In this document: positions 1-11,959 of the stretch, one piece after another
Numbering within the stretch: position 1 is the first letter of the stretch
Layout: each line of letters begins with the position of its first letter
NCBI GenBank assembly: GCA_012845835.1
Contig: JABAKD010000023.1
Location: forward strand, 24,197,046 to 24,261,045
Length of the DNA: 64,000 nt
Source of the DNA: Undaria pinnatifida
Lineage: Eukaryota; Sar; Phaeophyceae; Laminariales; Alariaceae
Reading direction: 5' to 3'
Program-made: the position numbers and the translations under genes
The notes under the pieces: model-generated
Database searches by the model: none
Told to the model about the DNA's origin: nothing
The model's input: the letters and a program-made list of their open reading frames with translations, nothing else

Positions 1-555
1 TCGTATTTGTTTTTCGCCTCACTTCTGCAGCCTTGCGCCCTACTGCTGTAGTGTAAGTCGCCCCGTGCGTGACTCGTGTGATCCTCGCATCATTTCCTTG
101 TCCTGCGTTGTCCGCCTGCCAGCGTGTGTGCCCTCCTTTGAGCGTATTATTTTGCGTGCTGTATGTACCGACGGTATGGCGAACGTTTATTCCTTTGCGA
201 AAACGCCCTGCTGCGAATTCACTGGCTTTGTTCCGCTTTTACCTGCTTTTTTTTTTACGTTTACTCGTAGGGCGTCCGTCTCTTTTCTGCTCTGTAATCG
301 CATCCTTTCGTCGTCCTTCCGGGTTAGCCTGCGTATACGTTTCTTCGGCACCATCACAGCCCTCTTTCGTGTCGTATCAAAGGCACGTTGAAATTAAAAC
401 ACTTGCCAACCCGCCTGAATACTACTGCTGTTGCTGTTTTTGTTTCTTCTTCAGGGGACTCATACTTGCTTTATTTCCCGCGTCCGTCTCGTTTTTGCTT
501 TGTTCTCGTGTCTGTCTCGTTTTTTGCTTTCCGTCCGTATACTTGATCCAAAGAG

Positions 556-1600
556 TACGAGAACTTGCACGTACACTTCGAGGACTGCGCTGGCCGGAGG
601 GTCACGAACGCTTCCGGGGAGGAAGTTTTCACCAGCGGGACCTCGGCCACAGAAGACCTCATCGGAGTGAGCGACAATTGCCTGTGTCCAACTGCATCTT
701 TCACACGAGTATATTTATAAACGCCTGTGTTCTACATGATGTAACACATATTGCTCACAGCTGTTTTTTTTTTTAATTTTTCTAATATTATAAAAAATGA
801 AAATACACTCCATGGACCAGCTGTGAGATCGAAGATTTCGTCGAAACTCATCTTTGCAAGCTGTGTGTGATACTCCGATCGCGCGCATTACGAGTTGTGT
901 GTCCTCAGTATATAGGTCGGCGACTCCCCTTACAACTACAGTGTAGCTATCAGGGTCAACAGGATGATTTTAGTCAGTCTGTGCGCGGAAACTATAAAAC
1001 CCGTTTCTGAGGGGGACAAAATCTGACAGCTGTGAAGGGAAATGTATCCTTTTATCAAGTGAATTTTTCTAATATTGTATGCATCTTTCATACGAGTATA
1101 TTTATCGTTTGAGTCAACACATATTAGATGCATCTTTCATACGAGTATATATTACTGTTTATAACTTTCCCCTCCCTACGCATGATTTCACACAGGAACT
1201 CTGCATATGCTACGACCCAACGCACACGTTCGACCACCTCCGCGACGGGTGCACTGGCCAGATCGAGGACGGCCAGCTCGTGGTCAAGGGGTGGGCCAAC
1301 GCCGACATTCCGGAGCCGTTGCACCTGCGTTGCGCTAAGCGTCTCTGGGCGAAGAAGGTACGCAGTCATCGTAGATTTCCATCATGCCGCCTTCCGTCTG
1401 TTGTGTAGGTCTGGCTCTTTTCTTTATAACATATGACCACACTCCTTATTTTTCCTGCGTTGCGCTCTTCCCCATGTTCGTCTTGACAGCGCCAAGAGCT
1501 CGTGAACGAGAAGAAGTTCCTGCGCAAGACGGGAGCCTCCGCGGAAAGTGAGGCGAAGAACCCCTCTGCCTTGGTCCCCTCCGACTTCGCCGACTTTTGA
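556..1600 (+). CDS. 3' end of an unrecognised spliced gene (three exons visible)
   Basis: Three consecutive exons can be read: about 556-666 (starts after a pyrimidine-rich tract and AG; first residues YENLHVHFEDCAG), 1,196-1,357 (ELCICYDPTH..., preceded by a CCCTCC-rich tract and CACAG) and 1,490-1,600 (RQELVNEKKFLRKTG..., ending PSDFADF and TGA). Donors are GTGAGC at 667 and GTACGC at 1,358. All three exons join in phase 0, giving about 127 residues of C-terminus; the gene begins left of the window. The middle exon has several Cys and His residues (CIC, GC, HLRC), vaguely like a PARP-type zinc finger, but the spacing does not let me name it. The first intron contains a dispersed repeat insertion. 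The consistent phase and the GC-rich coding blocks are the evidence; function is unknown. Confidence 0.55.
775..1076 (+). repeat. Dispersed repeat family R, copy R1, inside an intron, with flanking direct repeats
   Basis: The core at about 797-1,042 is nearly identical to 55,343-55,588 and is found reverse-complemented at 21,771-21,940, 58,708-58,880 and 31,855-32,030. It is flanked by a 15-bp direct repeat AATTTTTCTAATATT at 775-789 and 1,062-1,076, which looks like a target-site duplication. Just downstream, the sequence GCATCTTTCATACGAGTATA occurs at 1,081 and 1,130, with a diverged copy at 694, so the intron also holds a 49-bp tandem duplication. Confidence 0.7.
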
Positions 1601-1759
1601 AGATCCAAAAGGTTAGTCGTTTACCATCTCATATTTGGCTTTCATTAGCCCTGATACTGGCTTATTATATTAGCCCTGATACTGGCTTTTCATAGCCCTG
1701 ATTATTGTCATTCTAACACCGAGTTTTGGTGACCCACTTTACGTTGCATCCCGCTTTTG

Positions 1760-3480
1760 ATGCCAACCCACCTACCTGACCACTTACCTACTGATAACTT
1801 TGAAGTTCAAACTCAGTCACGCCATGAAGTTACGCCTGCTGTAACACGATCTAGAAGCGCGTGTGCTGTTACACAGGATGATCCCCATAGACCTGCTTCC
1901 AACTCTACTGAAACCTCTGAAAGCCAATCTCAGCCACGCCGCGCAGTTACGCCTGCTGTCACACGATCCGGATGTGCATGTCCTGTCAGACGAGCTTCTA
2001 CAAGCGCATGTGCTGTTACACGAGATAAACCCCATAGACCACCTTCCAACTCAACTGAACCCTCTGATAGCCAATCTCAGCAACGCCATGAAGTTACGCC
2101 TGCTGTCACACGATCCAGAAGTGCTTGTGCTGTAAGGCGAACTTCCAACACACATGATACCTCTGAACGCCACAGAAAAACTAACGTTGCAGCTAGACGA
2201 GCTTCCAAAGCTCGCCGCCGCCGCGCTGCACGTACGGCCATTCTCGCAGCTAGACGTTTACGTACCCAACCAACACGTCAAGCTGATGACGATTCAGCAA
2301 TAATTCGCGATCATTTTACACGCATGCGAGCTCCTCGCCACCCGACCCTTCCACCTCCTGCCTCCAACGCTCCTCTTATTTCCCCGAAAGGTATTCAAGA
2401 GTTCAACTCAATGACCCATATTCCAGACTCTAATATTTTCGAAAACACCGTTCTTACACACGAAGATAACTACGTTTGCCCGCACTGCGGCGCAATGTTG
2501 TGGAAAGAAGAACGAAAAAATAAATACAACTGTTGCAAAAACGGCGAATATGCGACACACCCTTTACGACCTATTCCTGCTGATGTATGGGATATATTTT
2601 ACTCTTCGGAATTCAGTCGCAATCAACGAAGGTATAACTCTCTGTTCTCTTTCATCGCCCTCGGGGCAGGCGGAATGGACAAAAGAACATGGACCAACCC
2701 ACCCCCTCCTTCAATGCTTACTATGCATGGCAAAGCGTACCATCGAATTTTCGACCTCCAAGAGCAGTACGAAAACCTAACCGTTGGCAACACTGCTCGC
2801 CTTTATATATATGACTCCGATTTTACTCAGCTTCTGTCATGTGCCTCATTTTCCCATCTCATGTTCTCAACGGCATTCCTCATGCTGCGAACGTTGTCTA
2901 TGACCCTTTTGTAGAAGCTGCTACTAGAATTGTTCGCCAAATTCCACCCTTACCCCCCTTTTTACCCCCTTCGTCTTTTCATCCACCATCATTACCGCCT
3001 ACGCCTTCATGGTCTATTTGCCACGAAATTGGTGACGGATCTTGCGGATTTCGTGCTCTCGCACGTGCTCTTCTTGGTGACGCTAACCTTCACTCCCAGA
3101 TTCGACAAGAAATTGTTCAGTACCTCGATGCTAACCGTCACATTCATCCATTTCAAGCAGCAATTACATCTGGCATTGGCATTGAAAACTTGCCCTTTCT
3201 CGGTGAGCCCCCATGTCTTTACCAATCGTACGACCACTACCTTGAGCTCATGTCCAATCCTGCAACCTACATGGGACACCCTGAGATAATCGCTGCTCAG
3301 CTAAAGTACGGCAGGACAGTGCACGTTTCTTTCGCTGGATCGCCCCTGCCCATCGTGCCAATTGCCTACACCGACACCATCCACCTACTCTTCAACCCGA
3401 TATCCAAACATTACGACTCGCTAACTATTACCTTCCCACCATCCGTTGCACTCACCAATCCTCTTCCAACAGGTGCCTAA
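1760..3480 (+). pseudogene. Helitron-like N-terminal domain plus OTU protease, frameshifted remnant
   Basis: Frame one (ATG 1,760 to stop 2,914) starts with a Ser/Thr/Arg-rich region made of imperfect repeats containing VTPAVTRS (1,811-2,155). An Arg-rich stretch follows, then a module with CPHCGAMLWKEE at about residue 240, YNSLFSF, a TMHGKAYHRIFDL-like segment and LYIYD. That order matches the N-terminal helitron-helicase-like domain of Helitron Rep/helicase proteins. A second frame, 2,839-3,480, encodes an OTU cysteine protease fold: GDGSC (Cys codon 3,043) and the late KHYDS (His codon 3,409) supply the expected catalytic Cys and His. OTU domains are known in Helitron/Helentron proteins. 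No HUH Rep motif and no SF1 helicase follow before the element's apparent end, so most of the transposase is deleted. The frame change near 2,840-2,900 marks a frameshift or an unrecognised intron. Confidence 0.7.
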
Positions 3481-5244
3481 GTGCTCCCTACATCGGTGTC
3501 CTCCCAACATGTGCTCGCTACTTCGGTGTGCTAGCGACATGACTTCTCTCTCTACCCTTCGCCTTCCACACTCGGCCCTGTAGCTGGCGATTACTTTTGT
3601 AATCCAGTCTTCATTTACATGGGCGTGCTTCCTACACGACACCCCGCCCTTTCCTTCGCCCTCCGCGCTCGGGCGTATCGACCTTGAGGATTGCCTTCAG
3701 CATCCTTATATATGTACATCGTTATTAGTGGTTGGCGGTGTCAGTGTTCCACTTCGTGTGTTTACACCGTCGTCTTTGTTGCGTAGAGTTTGACTCCTTC
3801 CTCCTCGACATTTTAGGTTTATTGTCTTCACTTCCTTTGTGTTCAGTACTCATGTTTCCGTAAGTAGCCCTTTCATTTTTTTGTGGTGCAGTCCGGTTTG
3901 ACCTGTTTTTGCCCGCTGCCGCTTGGCTTAGTTCTGTTGTGTTACGCGGTTGGAAATAGTGTTTCATTCATGCCGTCGTGCACATTGTGTTATTTATCGG
4001 ATGTACAGCTGTTCTTGCTGTCGTGCTAGTTGTGCGTTTTTCTCTGGAACCCTTCCCATCCAGTTGTTCTTTGCTCCGTTGCTCGTCGCATCCTTCGTCA
4101 TCGGTTGTCGCCTTGACACATTTGCTTCCTTCCCTCCGTTATACTCCAAGCGTAGCCAGTTGTCATTAGTGTGGGCTGGATGATATGCTTTTCGTCCATC
4201 CAATACAGCTTTTCTTGCTGTCTTCCTCGTTGTACCTTTTTTAGTACAACCCTTTACGTGCAGTTTTACGTTGCTCCGTACCTTTTCACACCCATCAAAC
4301 TCGGTTGCGGCCCTGTCGTCTTCCCCCCCTTCCGTGGATTTTAGTCCGAGTCCGACCGGTTCGTTTGATGGTGTTGTGTCTAGTGGTTCTTACAATCAGC
4401 TTTTCATGCTTGCGTCCTAGTTGTGCGTTTTCTGCCTCCCTAGGTTCTAGTCTAGCAAGTTGTCATTAGTCTAGCAAGTTCTCATTAGGGTCGTTGAACA
4501 TTTTAGTCTAAGTCTAGCCAGTTGTCTTTAGTGTCGCTTCAACGTTCTTGCCTCGGGTGCTTGCGTTGCTCCGAAGCTCTGGACGTTCATCTAAGTTTTG
4601 CCAGTTGTCATTAGTGTGGCTTGAAGATTTTAGTTTCTAGACAGTTGTCATTAGTGTGGGTTGAACGTTGTTGTCTCAGGTGTTTCAAAACACACAGCTT
4701 TTCTTCATGCTGTCGCGCAAGCTTTGCGTTCCCGGTAATGCTTTCCATTCCGTTGTTCAGTTTTGCCAGCTTGCCGTGATTTCAGTTTCATCCTTCAAGT
4801 TGTGCCCCCCCCTTGCATGATTTTTTTTTGCTGGAGCATTCTGCTTGCGTCATTCCTTCTTTGCGATGCCTTCCGCATTTCTCTCTTCGTGCGGTTTCAA
4901 GGGGGCTCTCCTTCACCTTAATGCAATAAATATTCATTCCCAAATTCTTCTCCCTTCACTGGGTTCCATTATTTGCCAATCGCTTCCTTCTCGGTGATGC
5001 CTTCCTCAAACGCTCATCACCTCATTGTCATGCGTGCCTTAGATTTTCAGTTCCGTACATTTGACGACCGGCGCCGGGCGGGCATTTTGTCGGCGCCAAC
5101 CGCTGCCGTCGTTGCGGGGGCACGCCTCAGCTATTTATTGCTTTGTTTATGATACGCACCATACGTAGTATATGAACTAACAAACTCCGTCTAACTCTTG
5201 GCATTACTTCTTACCCTCTTAATATTTACTATCCTGCGCTGCGA
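3481..5244. repeat. Non-coding region with spaced degenerate repeats
   Basis: There is no convincing gene. Two repeat motifs recur. One is a block built on CAGCTTTTCTTGCTGTC followed by GTTGTGCGTTTTC (near 4,009, 4,206, 4,397 and 4,692). The other is GCCAGTTGTCATTAGTGTGG (near 4,153, 4,458, 4,515, 4,598 and 4,637), often followed by TTGAACGTT. The spacing is roughly 190-290 bp, which suggests an old tandem array in the 3' part of the Helitron-like element. Confidence 0.5.
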
Positions 5245-5280
5245 CCGGCGGCCGTCCAGGCCGCCGGCGTAGCCCCTTGT
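5245..5280 (+). other. Perfect GC hairpin, possible Helitron-type 3' terminus
   Basis: CCGGCGGCC (5,245-5,253), loop GTCCA, then GGCCGCCGG (5,259-5,267) form a perfect 9-bp stem. It is followed by CGTAGCCCCTTGT and then directly by (TAA)n-like DNA. Helitrons end with a short GC-rich hairpin about 10 nt before the terminus. CTTG rather than CTRR is non-canonical, so the assignment is tentative. Confidence 0.4.
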
Positions 5281-5343
5281 AATAATAATAATAATGATAA
5301 AAAGTATAATAATTATAATAAAAAAATATTAATGATAATATTC

Positions 5344-6229
<886 letters not shown>

Positions 6230-7637
6230 GTAAATTTCCAGATCATGACACACCGACTAGTTCTGTGTTCATTAGGAGACACGTCTCTCCTCGTAGCGTT
6301 TTGGTCGGAGTTTACGCGTATGGTGCGTCGCTCAACTCTTGCGACTGATGTTGGTGTCTGCTACTGCTGTGGGTACCTGCTGTGAACCTTCCTATGTTTG
6401 ATCTTTGCCTGATTTCTGCGTGTCTTCGGCTTTGTACGCTCCATTCTGCCGGTTAAATCACTTGGCACGCTCTGTACAAGTAGTCACCGAATAGGGTTCA
6501 CAACCGACTTCATTTCTTGTCGACTGATATCTTGGGTCGACCACACTTAGGACGCTGACATCCCCCTCGAGCACGTTTGGCGCCCGACGTATTGTCAGTG
6601 ACAAGTGTCAGTTACGCATAAAATGATGGGCCGAGCAAGGGGCGCCAGCTACCCTTTGGATTTCGGAATAAAGACTGACCGCGGCACAGAAATTTGACGG
6701 TTTCAAAAAACAAGTAGGCTCTGAGTTATTTTGGAAATTACACGTCAAAATGTACCACGGGCCCTACAAGGAGCCTCACGAGACTATGTGGTGGCGACCC
6801 AATGGGCCTGAGACACTCTTCGTATTGGTGCGCGTGGGCCGTGTTAGGCGGAGACATGTCAGGCATCTCTTTCAAGCGTTTCGCGGTGCTTCTTTGCGTG
6901 CTTCGGAGGTCGTCGCTTAAACCGTAAATTGTTGTTGCAGTGCTATCCATAACATAGCCTGTACCGGCCGCTTGAACTGTCCGCTAGCTAATTCGCAATT
7001 ATTTATTTGTCGGTAGCCGCCAACTATCCGGCCCGTAGTCAGTGTTCAGGTCAACGCCCAAAATCACTCGTCACGAAAGGTGAGTGCTTCGTGCTGGGTA
7101 TGCAGCGAGCCCTACCTCCACCCGATTTTGAAGACGGTTTCAATCACAGCACCCAAAGCTCTGAAGCCTGCCGCACCCACTGTACTTGCGAAGAATTTAA
7201 AATAAAAACAACGCCGGGTGAATGTTGGCACGCGCTCTATAAGAAGGAGATCCTTCCAAGAATAAGTCGCCCTCAACCCCGACGGTTCCTCGTACCGTTG
7301 CTAAGGCAAGTTATTTCCCTTACAAGACGTGACGAGGTTTTTTTATCGTAGTTGTGGACTGTCCACGTGAAAGCCCCACCTAACCGTCAAACAGCCTCCG
7401 TTCCCGCTCCTGACGCTGTTGACGATAGCAACGAGCCACATCACGGGCGTGACCCATGCTTTCCACTGAATCTACGTGGTAATCGTTTGCCCTACATGTG
7501 TGCGTCATTGATGGTGTGCCCGTCTCATTTCGTGGCACTGGTACCGCCTTGCTACATCATATTTCCTTCTGCCAATATTTTTCGGACACGTCCTCTTCTG
7601 TGTTTAGGAAACGCAAAACTACAGTGGCGGAGGTACG

Positions 7638-7856
7638 ATGACGGGGGAGGCCTCGACTAAGCCAAGTTGGCTCGGGGACGTTTCCGCGGTTCTGACAAAC
7701 TACTCTCCCGAGCTTGTTTCAAGATCCGTGTTAGTTGGTACGCTGAAGGCCATGCTTGCAAATGAAGCCATAACAACGGCCATCCACCCACCCCGACGTT
7801 CGTGCGCCGCACCTTTATACCTTGGGATTAGAGGCACTGGCGCGCGTGTCATTTGA
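7638..7856 (+). pseudogene. Unrecognised protein fragment in SD1A
   Basis: The frame reads MTGEASTKPSWLGDVSAVL, then SRSVLVGTLKAMLANE, a protein-like stretch also present in copy B (42,048-42,242). The two copies differ by substitutions and small indels after the AMLANE segment. There is no recognisable motif and no splice structure I can defend. It probably belongs to the same decayed mobile-element protein as the fragments up to 9,041. Confidence 0.3.
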
Positions 7857-7904
7857 CGGGTATGGTACATCTGCAACCCGCGGTCATGTCGAACTGTCCA
7901 TGAC

Positions 7905-8192
7905 GTGCACCACATTCCGGAAGAGAAATCAAGATCGGGGATGCACCGGAGGCAACACGGCCTTAGCACGCCAAACACGCCCGACGATAACAACACAACC
8001 CACGCACCCCACGCCTACCAACTTCAACCCACGACCCATAACGTTGTATATCTGCAAGGAACGTGTGGTGACCTCCACGCGCCGAAACATAGCGACGTAG
8101 GCGTCGTGGCGATCTCGTTGTGGAGAAATGGCACGTTGATTCCACTGTTTCTTCCAGATTTTCTGCGCGGGCGAAGGTTCGACATCATGTAA
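7905..8192 (+). pseudogene. Unrecognised protein fragment in SD1A
   Basis: The frame gives NVVYLQGTCGDLHAPKH and VGVVAISLWRNGT before a stop at 8,190. The first part is shared with copy B (42,315-42,548), where the frame ends early because of a substitution (codon TAG after RNVT). Conservation of the frame between two diverged copies is the only support. No family is recognised. Confidence 0.25.
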
Positions 8193-8369
8193 TTCGTACC
8201 TACGGTTTAGCAGGAAGAATGGATATTGCCAAGTAGCCGTTCAGCAGGCGGCCCAAGAAGTCGTTCGCGTTCAGCCATGTAGTTAACGTCGCATGCCATT
8301 GGAGTCACCTGTTGGTGATCGCACCATGAAAGCGTTCCAACCTCTTGCATGGAATATTTGCACTACTGA

Positions 8370-9041
8370 CACGTTCTCTCCCTTGCCCTTGCTGCCGCTG
8401 CAACGGACGTCCTGGTCGCTTACCCACCCGACCGTGATGCTGGAAATGCCGCCATCCCACACAGAGACAAGCCCTACGAAGCGCGACAACTCCGGCTGTT
8501 TTTTTCTACCCATCACAGGCACGGAAACTTCATAGTGACTCTAAACTGCGGCACCATCGCCGGGTCGGGTCCGGGTTGGGAACACGAGGGGATGGAGGTC
8601 GTGGAGGTCGTGGCCGGTTGCCTGGACTCCATCTGGAAAGACCCCGCCAGCCGGCCGGGATTGATCTTCTACGACAAGGGCTGTGCTCTACGGCGCTACC
8701 TCTTGAATCATCCCGACGACTCCTGGCTGGGACCTCGTCACCTTGTGGACAGAAAAAATGGTCCTATCCCGATTCAGACAAGCCCTTCGTGGTCGGTAAA
8801 TCTTGCCGCGCGTTGGTCATCATTACTTCGCAAGGTATGGGGATGGGTCCGACGTGTTCGACGTTCCGTGCGTGGAAACGACGAAGGTCTTGTTCACATT
8901 GCGCTTCGACCCCACATTAACGACGATTTAAGTTGGCTTAGACGTGTGCTCAACTATCGAAGGGCTCGGAGTAGACATATATGTTGGTGTCCTCAATACG
9001 AGCAGTCCTCAATACGAGCATGCCACTATTGGCGAGAATAA
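8370..9041 (+). pseudogene. KDZ-transposase-like fragment (decayed), SD1A
   Basis: A frame open for 223 codons follows TGA 8,367. It includes ATDVLVAYPPDRDAGNA, RLFFSTHHRHGNFIVTLN and then GLIFYDKGCALRRYLLNHP and LGPRHLVDR. The YD-x2-C motif followed about 20 residues later by VDR recalls the core of KDZ (Kyakuja-Dileera-Zisupton) transposases, where a YD..C motif precedes an R/D-F-H motif. After LVDR a frame change (WSYPDSDKPF in the next frame) breaks the similarity. In copy B (42,780-43,231) two 1-base deletions disrupt the same frame, and an LTR element has inserted just after the motif. There is no ATG near the frame start, so this is a piece of a larger gene. The KDZ call rests on a short motif and needs a profile search. 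Confidence 0.4.
8819..8823. other. Empty target site of the Copia element found in copy B
   Basis: ATCAT occurs once here in an uninterrupted context (TTGGTC-ATCAT-TACTTCGC). In copy B the same five bases flank the 4.9-kb LTR element on both sides. Confidence 0.9.
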
Positions 9042-10857
9042 GACGTCAACAGCGGGCAAGACGGGTGCTACCATGGAGGTGCACCAGTTTTTCTTCTGAG
9101 ATACCTCAATCCGGGAGATTACGATCTACCCCGAGAACATATTTGTAGAAATACGGAACTGGTACCGGATGGAAAACACCATGGTCTACGTACACAACGA
9201 AACCCACAACAAACACATAGGCTGATTCCGACGATTTAGCGTCAAGGATCCCGTCATCCAGAAATATTTCAGACGTAAAGTGCTACCTCTATATATGGCA
9301 GCACGTGCCGCAACGTATACCCATACTTAACGGCGTCTCCAAAAAAACATACGAAACGGCGACTAAGATTACGCCACGCGTGCGTCTCTTGCACCTTGGC
9401 GGAAGAAACGCAACATTTAAGGTTCAAATCCCGGGGGCATTCGGAGGCGGGCTGCGCCGTTTCCTTCTCTCCCGAGGCGCGAGATGATCCGACGTTACGA
9501 GGCGTTGACGATGACGGCAACGAATGTTTCTTGTGGAGAAGGTCCATGGCGGGGACCAAAAACTCGTGCATCCACGGTATGCCTGCTCCGTAGTTTCCTT
9601 CTCTGTTGACAAAGTGGTTGATTCAGTCGTTAACCCTGCCAGGTCGACCCTCGGCGATACGGATGACGACATTGACTCCGAACGCTCCGCGAAAGGCCGC
9701 TTGCGCAAGTTTGCACCATAGGTTGAGTTTCGCTGGGAGCACAGCAGGCCTAGCAACGGCTCCTTGTCCCTACTGTAGATCGCGATTTTCAGTTGGTACC
9801 TGGCCGACGACGTTCATATACGACGTGAAACGACGTGAAACGACGTGACCATACGCCCCCACCGTTGCTGGGACACAGGCGCGACGTTAGTACCCAAAGG
9901 ACTTGAAAGGCAAAAGCAAATTTTGTGTCAACATGACGACGACGTAATCTGCACCGCGCTTGTTGCTCCATTTTGTCAGGGTTCGTGCACATTATCAAGC
10001 AGATCCCTCGAGTGCAGGCGGGGTTCTTTCTTTACCAGTGCGTTGTATTGAGAAACGAGTGCCTCTTGGCTAGGACCTTCCTTGATAAAAATCCAACCTT
10101 CGACGATTAAGCATTCGAGACGGAGGACGTCCTCCTCGCAGTGTGTGGGCGGGGTGGGGGCCCAAGTGCCATTGATCGTAGGGAGGGGACAAGTGCTATG
10201 ATCAGGAACCGACACGCACATTATTCCCAGGGAGAGGGGGGGAGAAGCGTTGGGGTGTAGGGCGGTGGGCGGGGAACGGCGGACGGCAGGACAAGGGTTG
10301 GATGAAACTCTCTGGGGGTGGCGTGCTTAGCAGCAAAGAAACTATAGTAATTGTGACGTAAAAGGGTAGTATTCGATGCCCGGTCTAGCCTCCCCTTGGC
10401 GGTGTGGTGCCCACGGACCCACGAATCGTTGTCGACAGGTCGCACGCCGAGCGTTGTTTAGGAGTGGCACAATAGCCGCTTACACCGGGGAGATTTTAGG
10501 GCTCGGCACGCCCATACCTTAGCCGGTAATAACGTGTACAACCTGAGTTAGGGCATGTTTGCATAGCGCCCGGCGCCGCGTCATGACGTCAAACAATATT
10601 TTCCAGCGGAACCTGAGTCATCAACGGAGCGGGAACGTGGTTGACACATGTCCACTGATGTTCACCACACAAGTCCCAATCTAAAAAAAAAAACGAAAAA
10701 GCGAACATACACAGTAGGCACATGTAGGGCCAAAATGACCTGAGAAAATGTCGGCGAGATTTAACGTCTGCAACAGACAACGATGGACGAAACGAGTAAC
10801 TGCGCAATTGGGATTTCAACGGCGGGCGCCAGTGAGGCGCTCTGACCCACACTCTCG

Positions 10858-11049
10858 TCACAGTGTAAAGAACACGGCCGTGATATGTGGCTGGCGCAAG
10901 CCGGGCGTGTGATAGAAACTCGTTTGGGCGCTGCTGTGTAGAAAATAGGTGACAAAGTTGTCTTTCCGTTCCGTTTTCAACTCAGGAGCAGCACGGAGGT
11001 ATCTTTTCACGATGTCTTCTTGCAAAATTTCGGATAATAGACTTAGCAA
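10858..11049 (-). pseudogene. Unrecognised minus-strand fragment in SD1A
   Basis: The reading includes RAAPELKTERKDNFVTYFL and LHSSAQTSFYHTPG. Copy B (50,134-50,328) keeps the frame with RAAPELKTERKDNFVAYVL. The conserved open frame in both copies and its protein-like composition suggest an old coding exon. The flanking frames are broken and I do not recognise the family. Confidence 0.25.
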
Positions 11050-11959
11050 TATCGCGTTTCCATTGTCATCGGTACTACGACCTCGATTTTGGTATGGTGG
11101 CGTCGGTGGCGGGCAGGAGGCGTGAGGTTGGAAGCACCCTATTACGCCGAAATCGACGCTGAGGAAGAAAGGGCTTTTCCGCGCTTACACACGGGTAGGG
11201 CGCTGGAGACCAACGTAACGCACACCATCGAGAACATCAAACTCGAAATATAAGAACGAAATCACGAGACAGGATAGAACCAAGTAATAAATCGATGCGG
11301 CTGGCCGGTAACGCCTCCGTGCCTGCTGGCGGGCCGTTCATATATCTGTTACCTGCTCGGGGGCGTTTCAAGCTTTTTGTCGCTGGTTCATTTGACTTTC
11401 GTGCCTGCTAGTGATTTTTGGTGCAGTATTGAACGTTACAGCTGGCCTTTTCTTGCAGATTCGGGCAGAGCTACTGTCCTTCTGTGCCAACAGCTGATGT
11501 TTTAGATGGATGCGGACAAGGTGCATCTTGCATTTGTTATTGAAGTATGCGTCAGACCTACCACCTTTCACTTTTTGCACGACCACTCGCAACTAGCTCT
11601 GTCTTCCTCGGACCTGTGGCACAACCTGCAGAGAAAACACAATGCAGCATGCACAAAAACAGTACGAATACCATAGTACTCCCGCCCGATCGTCTGGCAT
11701 CACCTGAATGCCCCTGTGTGGAGCTCTGCCACGCATGGTCTGTCAGTATGTCTCTTTGGGTGTGCCGATGCTGGAATCCGGTTTGATTCGTATTTGTTGG
11801 TTGACCTATCTCGTGCCAGCTGCATCGCAGCAGCCGGCAGCCAGTCAGCGCACTACCGACTGCTAGAATTGTGGCGTCGGGCCAAACCTTACCTCGGCCG
11901 ACTCTAATGGTACTCGTAGGGGCAATATATTAGAAAAAACACATGATAATTTGCTCCCA

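Noticed and set aside
69..776. 235-codon plus-strand frame near the left edge
   Set aside because: T-rich, with Phe/Leu/Cys bias typical of intron pyrimidine tracts. It runs through an exon in the wrong frame.
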